Positions 17,808 to 27,426 are shown, counted from the first letter of the stretch. The stretch: 59,864 nucleotides of DNA from an uncultured Clostridium sp. (GCA_946541575.1 CAMNJQ010000047.1:1-59864), one strand, 5' to 3'. The notes: generated from the letters alone by a model not told the origin. Made by a program: numbers and translations.

Positions 17808-18590
17808 ATGATTCAACATAAATTTAAAAAAAAGTTTGGACAAAATTTTTTACACGATAAAAATATATTAAGAAAAATAGCTAGTGTAGCTGAAACAAAT
17901 CCAAATGATTTAATAATAGAAATAGGGCCTGGAGCTGGAGCCTTAACCGAAGAACTTGTAAAAAAATCACAAGTACTAGCTTATGAAATTGATAATGACT
18001 TAGAAGAAACATTAAAGAATAAATTTAATAATGACAATTTTGAATTAATAATGGATGATTTTTTAAAAAGAAATGTTATAGAAGATTTAAAGAAAAAAGA
18101 TTATCAAGATTTATACATAATAGCAAATTTACCATATTATATTACTACTCCTATAATTAATAAGATAATAGATGATAAGTTAAACGTTAAAAAAATGGTA
18201 CTAATGGTACAAAAAGAAGTAGGGGAAAGATTTACTGCCACAGTTAATACAAAAGAATATTCATCTATATCAGTTTTTTTAAATTATTATTTTAATGTTA
18301 AAAGAGAATTTGTAGTATCAAAGAATTCATTTTATCCTAGACCAAACGTAGATAGCATAATCATATCATTTGAAAAAAAAGAAAAAGATAATAGTGTTAA
18401 AGATGAAGATAAATTTTTCAAATTAATAAGAGATTCTTTTGTACAAAAAAGAAAGACATTAAAGAATAATTTAAAAGAATATGACTTCTCAAAAATAGAA
18501 CCAGTATTATTGAAAAATAATTTACCACTTGACGTTCGAGCAGAAAATATAAATTTAAATACATTTATTGATATATCAAATAATTTATAA
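17808..18590 (+). CDS. rsmA: 16S rRNA dimethyladenosine transferase
   Basis: 260 residues (KsgA). It dimethylates two adenosines at the 3' end of 16S rRNA. Motifs: KFGQNFLHD, SAM loop IEIGPGAGALTE (about 40-51), and catalytic NLPYYITTP. AAGGAG precedes the ATG. The rnmV gene that lies before it in B. subtilis is absent. Confidence 0.97.
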   Translation: MIQHKFKKKFGQNFLHDKNILRKIASVAETNPNDLIIEIGPGAGALTEELVKKSQVLAYEIDNDLEETLKNKFNNDNFELIMDDFLKRNVIEDLKKKDYQDLYIIANLPYYITTPIINKIIDDKLNVKKMVLMVQKEVGERFTATVNTKEYSSISVFLNYYFNVKREFVVSKNSFYPRPNVDSIIISFEKKEKDNSVKDEDKFFKLIRDSFVQKRKTLKNNLKEYDFSKIEPVLLKNNLPLDVRAENINLNTFIDISNNL

Positions 18591-18662
18591 TATTTGTAAT
18601 AATTTTAATATTCTTCAAATATAATATATAGACAAATATAAGTATAAAAAGGAGAGATTAAA

Positions 18663-18878
18663 ATTAATATAAGTAGAGTAAAAGAAAAAATAGAAAGCTT
18701 TAAAAATAAAAAAGTAAGGTTTATATATAATGGTCCACGAAATCAAAAAGAAGAATTTGAAGGAATAATAAATAGTACATATAACTCAGTATTTACGATA
18801 TTAATTGATGGCTCAAACGTAATTAAATCATTTACCTATAATGACATAATTAATAAAAATCTTCAAATTTTTATATAA
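18663..18878 (+). CDS. veg: Veg-like protein, apparently with an ATT start
   Basis: 71 residues. The frame INISRVKEKIESFKNKKVRF, then IYNGPRNQKEEFEGII and ending in NLQIFI, fits the small Veg family (SH3-like fold), which in B. subtilis lies between ksgA and spoVG and influences biofilm and germination. There is no ATG, GTG or TTG in the 5' part. GGAG at 18651-18654 lies exactly 8 nt before ATT 18663, so ATT (as in infC) is the best start. A mutation or assembly error in the start codon is the alternative. Confidence 0.75.
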   Translation: MNISRVKEKIESFKNKKVRFIYNGPRNQKEEFEGIINSTYNSVFTILIDGSNVIKSFTYNDIINKNLQIFI

Positions 18879-18883
18879 ATTGT

Positions 18884-18912
18884 TTGCATTTTATTAAATT
18901 TTATTATACGAT
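18884..18912 (+). promoter_or_regulatory. spoVG promoter
   Basis: TTGCAT (18884-18889), 17-bp spacer, TACGAT (18907-18912). The very AT-rich spacer lies directly behind veg. Confidence 0.5.
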
Positions 18913-18920
18913 TAACATAT

Positions 18921-18936
18921 AAAGTTGAACAACTTT
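18921..18936 (+). promoter_or_regulatory. leader hairpin before spoVG
   Basis: AAAGTTGAACAACTTT is a perfect 7-bp inverted repeat with a 2-nt centre, ending 5 bp before the GGGGAGG ribosome site of spoVG. It might protect the mRNA 5' end or tune translation. Confidence 0.5.
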
Positions 18937-18951
18937 ATGGGGAGGAAACAA

Positions 18952-19239
18952 ATGGAGATTACATCTGTAAGAGTAAAGAAAGAAGAACGTGAAGGATCTC
19001 ATATGAAAGGAAGAGCTTCTATTGTTATTGACAATGGTCTTGCAATTCATAATATTCGTATTATTGAAGGAAAGAATGGTTTATTCATCGCAATGCCTAG
19101 CACATCAAGAGAAGTAGAAAATGAAGAAGGAGAAACAGTAACTGTACATCGTGATATTGTTCATCCAATTAATCCTGAAGTAAGAGCTATGTTCGAAGAA
19201 AAAATTCTTAAAGCATACGAAGAAGCTGAAGAAGAATAA
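18952..19239 (+). CDS. spoVG: SpoVG RNA/DNA-binding regulator
   Basis: 95 residues. SpoVG is a small nucleic-acid-binding protein that affects septation and sporulation. The core HNIRIIEGKNGLFIAMPS and DIVHPINPEVRAMFE is diagnostic. ATG 18952 with GGAGG upstream gives the usual N terminus MEITSVRV; an upstream ATG at 18937 lies in the ribosome site region. Confidence 0.95.
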   Translation: MEITSVRVKKEEREGSHMKGRASIVIDNGLAIHNIRIIEGKNGLFIAMPSTSREVENEEGETVTVHRDIVHPINPEVRAMFEEKILKAYEEAEEE

Positions 19240-19266
19240 TAAAAAAGCCTAGTGGCTTTTTTTTTG
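19239..19266 (+). terminator. intrinsic terminator of spoVG
   Basis: AAAAAAGCC, TAGT loop, GGCTTTTTTTTT. Confidence 0.85.
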
Positions 19267-19309
19267 CATATATCTTATTTTTAAACATATAAGTTTATTG
19301 GAGGACTAT

Positions 19310-19600
19310 ATGGACAAAATAGAAAATGCAATAACTAACTATAATCATTCAATATCTCTAGATGAAAGAAAAAATTTAATTGTTACAGGTGTTAAAAAAA
19401 TAGAAAACTTTGATGAAGAACAATTTTTTATGGAAACAACAATGGGGAACTTGATAATAAAAGGAGAAGGCTTAGAACTAATTAAATTAGATACTATGCA
19501 AGGGCAAGTATCAATAAAAGGAAAAGTATCATCGATGACTTATAATGATGAGATAAAAATTAAAGAAAACCAAGGCTTTTTAAATAGATTATTTAAATAA
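19310..19600 (+). CDS. yabP: sporulation protein YabP
   Basis: 96 residues. YabP belongs to the YabP/YqfC family needed for spore formation. The core NLIVTGVKKIENFDEEQFFM and MGNLIIKGEGLEL fits the family. ATG 19310 with GGAGG directly before; the in-frame TTG 19298 overlaps that site. Its stop overlaps the yabQ start by one base (TAATG). Confidence 0.85.
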   Translation: MDKIENAITNYNHSISLDERKNLIVTGVKKIENFDEEQFFMETTMGNLIIKGEGLELIKLDTMQGQVSIKGKVSSMTYNDEIKIKENQGFLNRLFK

Positions 19601-19896
19601 TGAATTTAGAAATACAGATTCAATCAATCATAACATCATTCGTTTATGGTATGTTTATCTCATTGTTATTTAATATTACTTATAATTTATTGTACAATCA
19701 TCATTTAGTTATAAAAGTAATATCAAATATTATATATAGTTCTTTATCTTCACTTTTGTTTTTTTACATTATGTATTTAGTTAATTATGCTAGAATTCAT
19801 CCTTATTTTTATATATCATTACTAATTGGATTTATAATTGGAAATAATAGTACGAAAAAAGTAAGAATATATCCTAAAAAGAAGAATACCAAGTAA
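19600..19896 (+). CDS. yabQ: YabQ-like spore cortex membrane protein
   Basis: 98 residues with three membrane segments (about 9-30, 38-62, 66-83) and a basic tail. In B. subtilis YabQ is a mother-cell membrane protein required for cortex synthesis. Identification rests on size, topology, the YGMFISLLFNITY segment and tight coupling to yabP. The B. subtilis neighbours divIC and yabR do not follow. Confidence 0.75.
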   Translation: MNLEIQIQSIITSFVYGMFISLLFNITYNLLYNHHLVIKVISNIIYSSLSSLLFFYIMYLVNYARIHPYFYISLLIGFIIGNNSTKKVRIYPKKKNTK

Positions 19897-19915
19897 TCTT
19901 TTCTTTTTTTTTATG
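19872..19915 (+). terminator. weak terminator behind yabQ
   Basis: AAAAAGAAGA and TCTTTTCTTTTTTTTT can pair across the end of yabQ, with a long U-tract. A TATAAT at 19926-19931 then starts the next unit. Confidence 0.45.
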
Positions 19916-19953
19916 CTTAGATATTGTATAATAAAAGAGAAATTGGAGGGCTT

Positions 19954-20925
19954 ATGGAACTATTAGAAAACAAGAAAGAATTAAATGATTTAATAGATAA
20001 ATCAACGCACATATACATAATGGGACATAAGTATCTAGATTTAGATGCTTTAGGAGGATCAATAGGAGTATACGAATACGTTAAAGCAAAGGGCAAAAAT
20101 GCAACAATAATTATAAATGATAAAAGACTAGAAAAAGGAGTTAAAAAAGTCCTAGATGAATTAAAAACAGATTATAATATTGAAAAAGGAAATAAAGTAA
20201 GGAATAGAATAACTTCTAATAACTTATTAATTATTGTAGATACAAATAAAGAATATTTATTACAGGATAGTACATTATTACAGTTATTTGATAGAGTAGT
20301 TGTAATTGACCATCACGACCCAAATAATCAAACTATATCTAAAGGACTAGTTATAATTGATAGAAGTTCATCTAGTACTTGTGAAATGTTAACTGACTTA
20401 TTAGATAGGGAACACATTGAAATATCAAGTAAAGTAGCAACTATATTACTATCTGGTATAGTATTAGATACAAATAACTATGTAATAAAAACAAATGTTA
20501 ATACATATAGGACAAGTTATTTACTTGCAATGCAAGGCGCTGATCCACTTTATGTACAATATTTATTAAAACAAGATATAAAAAAATATGTGGAAAGACA
20601 AAAAGTGATTACAAATATCAAACAAATTAGAAATATTGCAATATCATGTGGAAAATCTTCTATAAAGTATAGAAGAGAAGATTTAGCCAAAATTTCAGAT
20701 ACATTATTGCAATTTGATAAAATAGAAGCATCATTTGTAATTGGAAAACTAGAAGACAATTCAATAGGGATAAGTGCAAGATCTCTTGGAAAAATAGATG
20801 TGGGAAAAATATTAGAGAAATTTAATGGTGGCGGAGATGAAAATGAAGCAGGAGCTAGAATAGAAAAATCTAATATTAAAAAAGTTGAAGAAGAATTAAT
20901 GAAGGAATTAAAGTCTCTTAATTAG
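19954..20925 (+). CDS. GdpP-like DHH/DHHA1 phosphodiesterase, short form
   Basis: 323 residues. GdpP hydrolyses cyclic di-AMP. Visible: motif [14 protein letters not shown], the VVDTN-type Asp (IIVDTN), DHHD in [11 protein letters not shown], and the C-terminal DHHA1 domain ending in [11 protein letters not shown]. Full GdpP is about 650 residues with two membrane segments, PAS and GGDEF domains; all of that is missing, so only the catalytic half remains. In DHHA1 the usual GGGH is GGGD. The place before rplI-dnaB is that of gdpP (yybT). A related NrnA-type oligoribonuclease is the alternative, but context favours GdpP. ATG 19954 follows GGAGGG. Confidence 0.8.
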   Translation: MELLENKKELNDLIDKSTHIYIMGHKYLDLDALGGSIGVYEYVKAKGKNATIIINDKRLEKGVKKVLDELKTDYNIEKGNKVRNRITSNNLLIIVDTNKEYLLQDSTLLQLFDRVVVIDHHDPNNQTISKGLVIIDRSSSSTCEMLTDLLDREHIEISSKVATILLSGIVLDTNNYVIKTNVNTYRTSYLLAMQGADPLYVQYLLKQDIKKYVERQKVITNIKQIRNIAISCGKSSIKYRREDLAKISDTLLQFDKIEASFVIGKLEDNSIGISARSLGKIDVGKILEKFNGGGDENEAGARIEKSNIKKVEEELMKELKSLN

Positions 20926-20936
20926 AAAGGAGAAAT

Positions 20937-21377
20937 ATGAAAGTAATATTTATAAAAGATCTTAGAGGACAAGGCAAAAGAGGAGAAATAAAAGAAGTAA
21001 AGGATGGATATGCAGAAAACTATTTAATAAAAAATGGTTATGCAAAAAAACTAACAGAACAAAACTACAATGAATATCTAGAAACAAAAAAAGAAGAAAA
21101 AAAACTAGATAATGAAAATAGAAAAGAAGCAGAAGAAATTAAAGCAAAAATGTCTAAAATAGAACTTGTCTTTAAAGTAAAAACAGGGGCACAAGACAAA
21201 GTATTTGGAAGTATTAGTACTAAACAAATTAAAGAAGAACTAGAGAAGAAAAATATTAATATTGATAAAAAACAGATAATGTTACAAGAAGGACTATCAT
21301 CTTTAGGATATCATAATGTTAAAATTGAAATATATAAAGACATTATAGGAGAAGTAAAAGTAAAACTTGAAAAATAG
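20937..21377 (+). CDS. rplI: 50S ribosomal protein L9
   Basis: 146 residues, typical length. N-terminal [20 protein letters not shown] with [16 protein letters not shown], a long connecting helix, and the C-terminal domain. AAAGGAG before ATG. Lies between the GdpP-like gene and dnaB as in many Firmicutes. Confidence 0.97.
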   Translation: MKVIFIKDLRGQGKRGEIKEVKDGYAENYLIKNGYAKKLTEQNYNEYLETKKEEKKLDNENRKEAEEIKAKMSKIELVFKVKTGAQDKVFGSISTKQIKEELEKKNINIDKKQIMLQEGLSSLGYHNVKIEIYKDIIGEVKVKLEK

Positions 21378-21388
21378 GAAGTGATATA

Positions 21389-22744
21389 ATGCCAGTAAAA
21401 GAAATACCAAGCAATTTAGAAGCAGAACAATCAGTTCTAGGTTCAATGTTTTTATCAACACTTGCATTACAAAAAGCATGTGATGAATTACAACCTGAAT
21501 CATTTTATTATGATAATAATTCAAAAATATTTTCATCAATGAAAGAACTTCATAACAAAGGAGTTCCAATCGATGCAACAACTGTAACTTCTGATTTGAA
21601 AAATAAAGAATTACTTTCCCAAATTGGAGGTATAGAATATCTTACAGAAATATTTAATATAGTACCAACTGCGGCTAATATAGAACAATATATTAAATTA
21701 GTGGAAGAAACAGCTCTTCAAAGAAGACTTATAGAAGTATCAACGGATATAGCAACAAATGCATATGATAAATCCGTTGATATAAACAAGACTCTTGATG
21801 AAGCTGAAAAAAGAATTTTAGATGTAGTTAATAATAGAAGAACAACAGAGTTTAGAAGTATTCAAGAAGTAGTAAATTCAACAAAAGCTCACTTAGAAAA
21901 GTTGTCAACTCAAAGTGGAGAAATAACAGGGCTTGCCACAGGATGGGAAAGACTTGATAAGATTACATCAGGATTACATGAAGGACAATTAATCATAATA
22001 GCGGCACGTCCAGCTGTTGGAAAAAGTGCATGGGCACTAAATTTAGCAACAAATGCTGCTGTTAATTCTGGAGCAACAGTTGCAATATTTAACCTTGAAA
22101 TGAGCGCAGAAAGTTTAGCAACTAGAATGATAGCATGTTTAGGACATGTAGAAGGTTATAAATTAGCAACAGGAAAGTTACAAGATGATTGGGATAAAGT
22201 AAATGAAGCATTAGCGAAACTTGAGAAAACTAATATTTATATGGATGATACTCCAGGAATTACTATTGGTGAAATTAGAAGTAAATGTCGTAGGTTAGCT
22301 AATAGTGAAAAAGGATTAGATTTAGTAGTAATAGATTACTTACAGTTAATTACTTCAGCAGCAAACTATGGTGGTAATAGACAACAAGAGGTATCAGATA
22401 TTTCTAGAGCATTAAAACTTATGTCACTAGAATTAAAAGTACCAGTTGTGGCATTAGCACAATTATCACGTTCTGCTGAGCAAAGAAAAGAAAATCCACG
22501 ACCTATATTAAGTGACTTAAGAGAATCAGGTTCAATTGAGCAAGATGCAGATATAGTAGCATTTTTATATAGAGAAGACTATTATAAAAAAGAATTATCA
22601 AGCGAAGACAATATTAGTGATCTTGAATTCATAATAGCAAAACATCGTAACGGAGCAACAGATACAGTAAAACTAAGATTTAAAAGAGATATTTCAAAGT
22701 TCTTCTCTGTGTTTGAAGAAAAAGAGGGTGTAAAAAATGAATAA
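21389..22744 (+). CDS. dnaB: replicative DNA helicase
   Basis: 451 residues (DnaC in B. subtilis naming). The hexameric fork helicase. N-terminal domain starts PSNLEAEQSVLGSMF; the RecA-like motor has Walker A ARPAVGKSAWA near residue 210 and Walker B VVIDYLQL near 320; no intein. Ends 8 bp inside the next gene. Confidence 0.97.
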   Translation: MPVKEIPSNLEAEQSVLGSMFLSTLALQKACDELQPESFYYDNNSKIFSSMKELHNKGVPIDATTVTSDLKNKELLSQIGGIEYLTEIFNIVPTAANIEQYIKLVEETALQRRLIEVSTDIATNAYDKSVDINKTLDEAEKRILDVVNNRRTTEFRSIQEVVNSTKAHLEKLSTQSGEITGLATGWERLDKITSGLHEGQLIIIAARPAVGKSAWALNLATNAAVNSGATVAIFNLEMSAESLATRMIACLGHVEGYKLATGKLQDDWDKVNEALAKLEKTNIYMDDTPGITIGEIRSKCRRLANSEKGLDLVVIDYLQLITSAANYGGNRQQEVSDISRALKLMSLELKVPVVALAQLSRSAEQRKENPRPILSDLRESGSIEQDADIVAFLYREDYYKKELSSEDNISDLEFIIAKHRNGATDTVKLRFKRDISKFFSVFEEKEGVKNE

Positions 22745-24242
22745 AAAGGATATTATTTTTACCATAGTATCGTTATTAATTAGCTCAACAATATTTCTAG
22801 TTGGTTATACCAAAGTATCAAGCCCAGTGGAAGTATATAGAGTTTATCTAAAAGGTGAGACAATAGGATACATAAAAAATAAAGATTTATTGGAAGAATA
22901 TATAGATAATGAACAGATCTCATTAAAACAAAAATATAATGTCGATAAAGTATACTTACCAAATGATCTTGATATAGTTAGGGAAGTTACATATAATGAT
23001 TCTATTTCAACTGAAGAAGAAATATATAATAAAATTAAAGACATTGCACCATTTACTATTAATGGATATACAATTACGATAAAAGGTGTAGAAGAAGTTC
23101 AAAAAGAAGATGAAACAGAACCAATTAAACTTCCTGATAATAAAATATTTGTCTTAGATAGAACATTATTTGAAACTGCAATCAAAAATACAGTGCATGT
23201 TTTTATTCCAGAAAACGAATATGAAAACTTTATTAACGGAGATATAGAAGAAAAGAAAAATGATATCGTATTAACTGAAGGTGTTAAAAATAGTGAAACA
23301 ATTGTTGAAGATATATACATAAAAAATCCTATTACAATAACCGAAGGAAGAATTTCAGCAGAAGAAAAAATATATACTGATATTGAAGATCTTAATAAAT
23401 ATATGTTATTTGGAACTAATGAAGAACAACAAAAGTACACAGTACAAAAAGGTGATTCAATAAGTAATATAGCATTTGATAATAAATTATCAGTTGAAGA
23501 ATTTTTAATTGCAAATCCACAATTTACTAGTGCAAATAATTTATTATCAGAAGGACAAGTTGTAAATTTAGGATTAATAAATCCAGTAATAAAATTGGTA
23601 GAAGAAGATCATATCGAAGAACTTCAAAAGCAAAGCTTTGATACAAAAATCGAATATGATGAAAATATGATTGTAGGATATGAAAAAGTTAAGCAACAAG
23701 GAGTAGTTGGAACACTTAAAGTAACTAAAAAAGTACAAAAAATAAATGGAGAAATTATATCTGCCGTTATAACGAAAACTGATGTTATAAAAGAAGCAAC
23801 TCCAAAAATCATTGTTAAAGGAAGTAAAGTTATACCTAATGTCGGTAATGTTGGACTATGGGCATGGCCAACTGCAAAACCTTATTGTATAACTAGTCCA
23901 TATGGTTGGCGTTGGGGAAAAATACATGAAGCCTTAGATATATCTTGTACAGGATGTGGTTCACCAATATATGCAGCAAACAATGGAACGGTAGAAGTTT
24001 CTAAGTATGCTTGGCCAAACGGAAATTATATAATAATAAATCATAATAATGGATATTATACAATTTATGCACATTTGTCTGCAATGTATGTTACAGAAGG
24101 ACAAACTGTTCAAATGGGTGATTTAATTGGTGCTATGGGATCAACTGGTAACTCAACAGGATGTCATTTGCACTATGGTATTTCAACTGGTTTCCCTTAT
24201 AGAGGAAGTTATCAATTCTACAATCCAGCAAGTTTCTATTAG
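22737..24242 (+). CDS. LysM-G5-M23 cell-wall endopeptidase
   Basis: 501 residues. One N-terminal membrane anchor (about 7-26), a long extracellular region, LysM peptidoglycan-binding domain (YTVQKGDSISNIAF, about 235-280), a G5-like segment (about 295-365), then an M23/LytM peptidase. Zinc ligands are intact: HEALD in the HxxxD position and HLH near the end, plus the YAHLS strand. It probably trims peptide cross-links. Overlaps dnaB by 8 bp and precedes walJ, which together with rlmH occupies the walRK/yyc region of B. subtilis; walRK itself is not here. Confidence 0.9.
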   Translation: MNKKDIIFTIVSLLISSTIFLVGYTKVSSPVEVYRVYLKGETIGYIKNKDLLEEYIDNEQISLKQKYNVDKVYLPNDLDIVREVTYNDSISTEEEIYNKIKDIAPFTINGYTITIKGVEEVQKEDETEPIKLPDNKIFVLDRTLFETAIKNTVHVFIPENEYENFINGDIEEKKNDIVLTEGVKNSETIVEDIYIKNPITITEGRISAEEKIYTDIEDLNKYMLFGTNEEQQKYTVQKGDSISNIAFDNKLSVEEFLIANPQFTSANNLLSEGQVVNLGLINPVIKLVEEDHIEELQKQSFDTKIEYDENMIVGYEKVKQQGVVGTLKVTKKVQKINGEIISAVITKTDVIKEATPKIIVKGSKVIPNVGNVGLWAWPTAKPYCITSPYGWRWGKIHEALDISCTGCGSPIYAANNGTVEVSKYAWPNGNYIIINHNNGYYTIYAHLSAMYVTEGQTVQMGDLIGAMGSTGNSTGCHLHYGISTGFPYRGSYQFYNPASFY

Positions 24243-24244
24243 AA

Positions 24245-25003
24245 ATGAGAATACAAGTATTAGCAAGTGGTTCTAAAGGTAACTGTACATATTTAGAATC
24301 AAATAAAACAAAAATATTAATTGATGTAGGAATAAATTATAGTAGAATTAAAAAGTCTCTAAATAAAATTAATATAGATCCAAGTGAACTAGATGGAGTA
24401 ATAATAAGTCATACACATAGTGACCATATAGGAGGCCTATCGTCATTAATAAAAAAAGTAAATATTCCAGTATTTATAAAAGAAGAATTGTATGAAGAGA
24501 TAAAAAAAATAATACCAGTTGAGCAAATTGTAATAATAAATAATGATAAAGTAATAATTAATTCTATTGAAATAAATATAATTAATGCATCTCATGATGT
24601 TCCAGCCTTTGGATTTATAATAAGTGATGATAAGGCTAAAATTATGTATTTAACTGATACTGGTTATATTAATAGAAAGTATTATAAATTGCTAGAGAAT
24701 TTAGATGCATACATAATAGAATCAAATCATGACGAAAAAATGTTAATGGAAGGCCCATATCCATACATATTAAAACAAAGAGTAATAAGTGATAAAGGAC
24801 ATCTATCAAATAAATATACAGGACAGTTTTTAGAAAAAACAATCGGAGATAAAACAAAGTATATTATACTTGCACATTTAAGTGAAAATAACAACACAGA
24901 AGAACTAGCTCTTAGTCAAGTTAATGATGCAATAAAAGATTATTATAAGAATAAAATAATAATAGCTAAACAACATGAAGAAACAGAGATGGTTGTGATA
25001 TAA
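24245..25003 (+). CDS. walJ: metallo-beta-lactamase-fold protein WalJ (YycJ)
   Basis: 252 residues. A predicted 5' exonuclease-type MBL enzyme connecting cell-wall metabolism and DNA replication. Metal motif SHTHSDHIGG (about 53-62), later His and Asp residues in NASHDVPAF and YLTDTGY, and a C-terminal LAHLSENNN. Only 2 bp separate it from the peptidase gene and no clear ribosome site is seen, so coupling is likely. Confidence 0.92.
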   Translation: MRIQVLASGSKGNCTYLESNKTKILIDVGINYSRIKKSLNKINIDPSELDGVIISHTHSDHIGGLSSLIKKVNIPVFIKEELYEEIKKIIPVEQIVIINNDKVIINSIEINIINASHDVPAFGFIISDDKAKIMYLTDTGYINRKYYKLLENLDAYIIESNHDEKMLMEGPYPYILKQRVISDKGHLSNKYTGQFLEKTIGDKTKYIILAHLSENNNTEELALSQVNDAIKDYYKNKIIIAKQHEETEMVVI

Positions 25004-25458
25004 TGATAAAAATTATATGTGTTGGTAAAATTAAAGAAAAGTTCTTAGAAGATGCCATTAATGAGTATAAAAAAAGAATTAGTAAGTATCAACAAATAGA
25101 AATAATAGAGGTAGAAGATGTTTCTTTAACAGATACTCAAACAATTTTAAAAAAAGAAGCAGAAAAAATAGTTAAATATATTAATAAAAAAGACTATATA
25201 ATTACTCTAGAAATAGAAGGAAATCAAATTAGCTCAAATGAATTTGCAGAAAAAATAAACAAAACCTTTATAGGAAATAGTAATATAACCTTTATAATAG
25301 GAGGGTCACTCGGATTAGATAATCAAATTAAAGAGTTATCAAATTATAAGTTATCTTTTTCAAAAATGACATTTCCTCATCAATTATTTAGAGTAATATT
25401 ATTAGAACAAATATATAGAGCTTTTAAAATAATGAACAATGAAGAATATCACAAATAA
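25003..25458 (+). CDS. rlmH: 23S rRNA pseudouridine-1915 N3-methyltransferase
   Basis: 151 residues. SPOUT methyltransferase that modifies the 70S ribosome. Knot motifs: FIIGGSLGLD, and LSFSKMTFPHQLFRVILLEQIYRAFKI near the C terminus. Overlaps walJ by one base (TAATG). The order walJ-rlmH is as in many Firmicutes. Confidence 0.96.
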   Translation: MIKIICVGKIKEKFLEDAINEYKKRISKYQQIEIIEVEDVSLTDTQTILKKEAEKIVKYINKKDYIITLEIEGNQISSNEFAEKINKTFIGNSNITFIIGGSLGLDNQIKELSNYKLSFSKMTFPHQLFRVILLEQIYRAFKIMNNEEYHK

Positions 25459-25482
25459 AGTTGCATAAGCAACTTTTTATTT
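25456..25482 (+). terminator. intrinsic terminator of the dnaB-rlmH unit
   Basis: AAAGTTGC, ATAA loop, GCAACTTTTTATTTTT. Confidence 0.85.
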
Positions 25483-25505
25483 TTATATAATTTAATGGTG
25501 AATAA

Positions 25506-26753
25506 ATGATTACAAATATAAGTTATATATTATGGATTATAACTACATTTTTAATAACAATAACAGGGGTTTATTTATTACTTTACTTAAAATTTCCATT
25601 TAATTTGATATCAAAAAAAGTAAAGAAAACTGACAAAGTAGACACTTTTTCCAAATTAAAATTATTAAATCTATCACTTGCTGGAAAGATAGGAGTAGGT
25701 TCTATTTCTGGAATAGCTTATGCCATAGCTATAGGAGGAGAAGGAACATTATTCTGGATATGGGTATCAACAATAATATTATCTCTATATACATTTATGG
25801 AAACAAAAGTAGGTATTAAATATAAAGAAAAAATTAATGGTATTACAATTGGTGGCCCACAAATATACATAAAAAAAGAATTAAATAAGCCTAAGTTAGC
25901 TTTCTTATATTGCTTTCTTATAATAATAACTTATCTTTTTTCTTTTATTTTAATACAATCAAATACATTAATTATTTCTTTTTCAACAATATTAAAAATA
26001 AAAAAAGAATATATATCTTTCATATTAATATTAATAACAATACTATCAATAAATAAAGGAATTAAAAGAATTTCAAATATAGTGTCATTAATTGTTCCCG
26101 TAATGGGATTAGCATACTTAATGATAGGAATATATCTAATTATTGTAAATTACAATAAAATGCCATTAGTATTAATGAAGATTTTAAAAAAAAGCTTTGA
26201 GTTTAAATCATTAACAACTTTACCAATAATTATTGGAGTTCAAAGAGCTATTTTTTCTAATGAAGCAGGAATTGGAACAACATCCATGATTTGCGCATTA
26301 TCAAAAAACGATGACTACCGCCAAGAAGCAAAATTGCAAATAATTGGAACATGCTTTATTTCATTAGTTGTATGTACTATTTCAGCATTAATAGTTCTAA
26401 CTACAAATATCGATATTACAAGCATGATAAACGTTAATGGTATAGAAATAATGAACTATTCCTTTATTTATCATTTCAATAAAATAGGAATTTATATTTT
26501 AAATATTATAATTTCATTATTTGCCTTTTCTACAATAATTACTTCTTACTATTATGGGTACATCAATATAAAATATCTATTTAAAAATATATCGGACAAA
26601 ATAGTACTAATTGTTGTTATAATAGTAATTGTCATAAGTAATTATTTGAAAGCAAGTTCGATTTGGTCAATAGTGGACATAATGACTTCTTTAGCATCAT
26701 TAATTAACATATATGCATTGTTTAAAATAAAAGACAAAATAAAAAAGGAGTAG
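25506..26753 (+). CDS. sodium:alanine/glycine symporter (AGCS family)
   Basis: 415 residues, about 10-11 membrane segments. AGCS transporters import alanine or glycine with sodium. The family pattern is visible as GKIGVGSISGIAYAIAIGGEG and FWIWVST near 60-90 and NEAGIGTTSMICAL near 252-266. At the lower end of the family length. No regulator or riboswitch is seen. Four bp before ung. Confidence 0.9.
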   Translation: MITNISYILWIITTFLITITGVYLLLYLKFPFNLISKKVKKTDKVDTFSKLKLLNLSLAGKIGVGSISGIAYAIAIGGEGTLFWIWVSTIILSLYTFMETKVGIKYKEKINGITIGGPQIYIKKELNKPKLAFLYCFLIIITYLFSFILIQSNTLIISFSTILKIKKEYISFILILITILSINKGIKRISNIVSLIVPVMGLAYLMIGIYLIIVNYNKMPLVLMKILKKSFEFKSLTTLPIIIGVQRAIFSNEAGIGTTSMICALSKNDDYRQEAKLQIIGTCFISLVVCTISALIVLTTNIDITSMINVNGIEIMNYSFIYHFNKIGIYILNIIISLFAFSTIITSYYYGYINIKYLFKNISDKIVLIVVIIVIVISNYLKASSIWSIVDIMTSLASLINIYALFKIKDKIKKE

Positions 26754-26756
26754 TAT

Positions 26757-27425
26757 ATGATTGGTAATAGTTGGGATGATTATTTAAGAGAAGAATATAA
26801 TAAAGAATATTTTATAAAATTAAAACACTTTATATCTAATGAATATAAATCAAAGATTGTTTATCCAAAAATGTCAGAAATATTTAATGCATTTGAAAAG
26901 ACACCATTTGATAATGTCAAAGTAGTAATATTAGGACAAGATCCATATCATGGAGAAAATGAAGCAGAAGGACTTTCTTTTTCTGTTAAAGAAGGAGTTC
27001 CTAAACCACCTTCACTAATTAATATTTTTACTGAATTAGAAGATGATTTAGGTATAAAACCACCAAATCATGGCAGTTTAGTTTCATGGGCAAAACAAGG
27101 AGTGCTTTTATTAAATTCAACTTTAACAGTAATAAAAGACACACCAAAGTCACATTCCAATAAAGGATGGGAAATATTTACTGATAAGGTAATAAGTATA
27201 ATAAATAAAAAAGAAACCCCCGTAGTATTTATATTATGGGGAAGTGATGCTAGAAGTAAGAAAAAGCTTATAACAAATAAAAAACATTTAATAATAGAAT
27301 CAGCTCATCCATCTCCTTTATCAGCTTATCGTGGTTTCTTTGGTAGTAAGCCATTTTCAAAAACTAACAATTTTTTAATATCTAATAATATTGAACCAAT
27401 TGATTGGAAAATAAAAGATATTTGA
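26757..27425 (+). CDS. ung: uracil-DNA glycosylase
   Basis: 222 residues, family 1. It removes uracil from DNA. Catalytic Asp in GQDPYHG (about 62), uracil-pocket residues around LLLNSTLTV, and the DNA-intercalation motif HPSPLSAYRGF. It works toward the same goal as dut at 14192. Confidence 0.97.
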   Translation: MIGNSWDDYLREEYNKEYFIKLKHFISNEYKSKIVYPKMSEIFNAFEKTPFDNVKVVILGQDPYHGENEAEGLSFSVKEGVPKPPSLINIFTELEDDLGIKPPNHGSLVSWAKQGVLLLNSTLTVIKDTPKSHSNKGWEIFTDKVISIINKKETPVVFILWGSDARSKKKLITNKKHLIIESAHPSPLSAYRGFFGSKPFSKTNNFLISNNIEPIDWKIKDI

Positions 27426-27426
27426 T

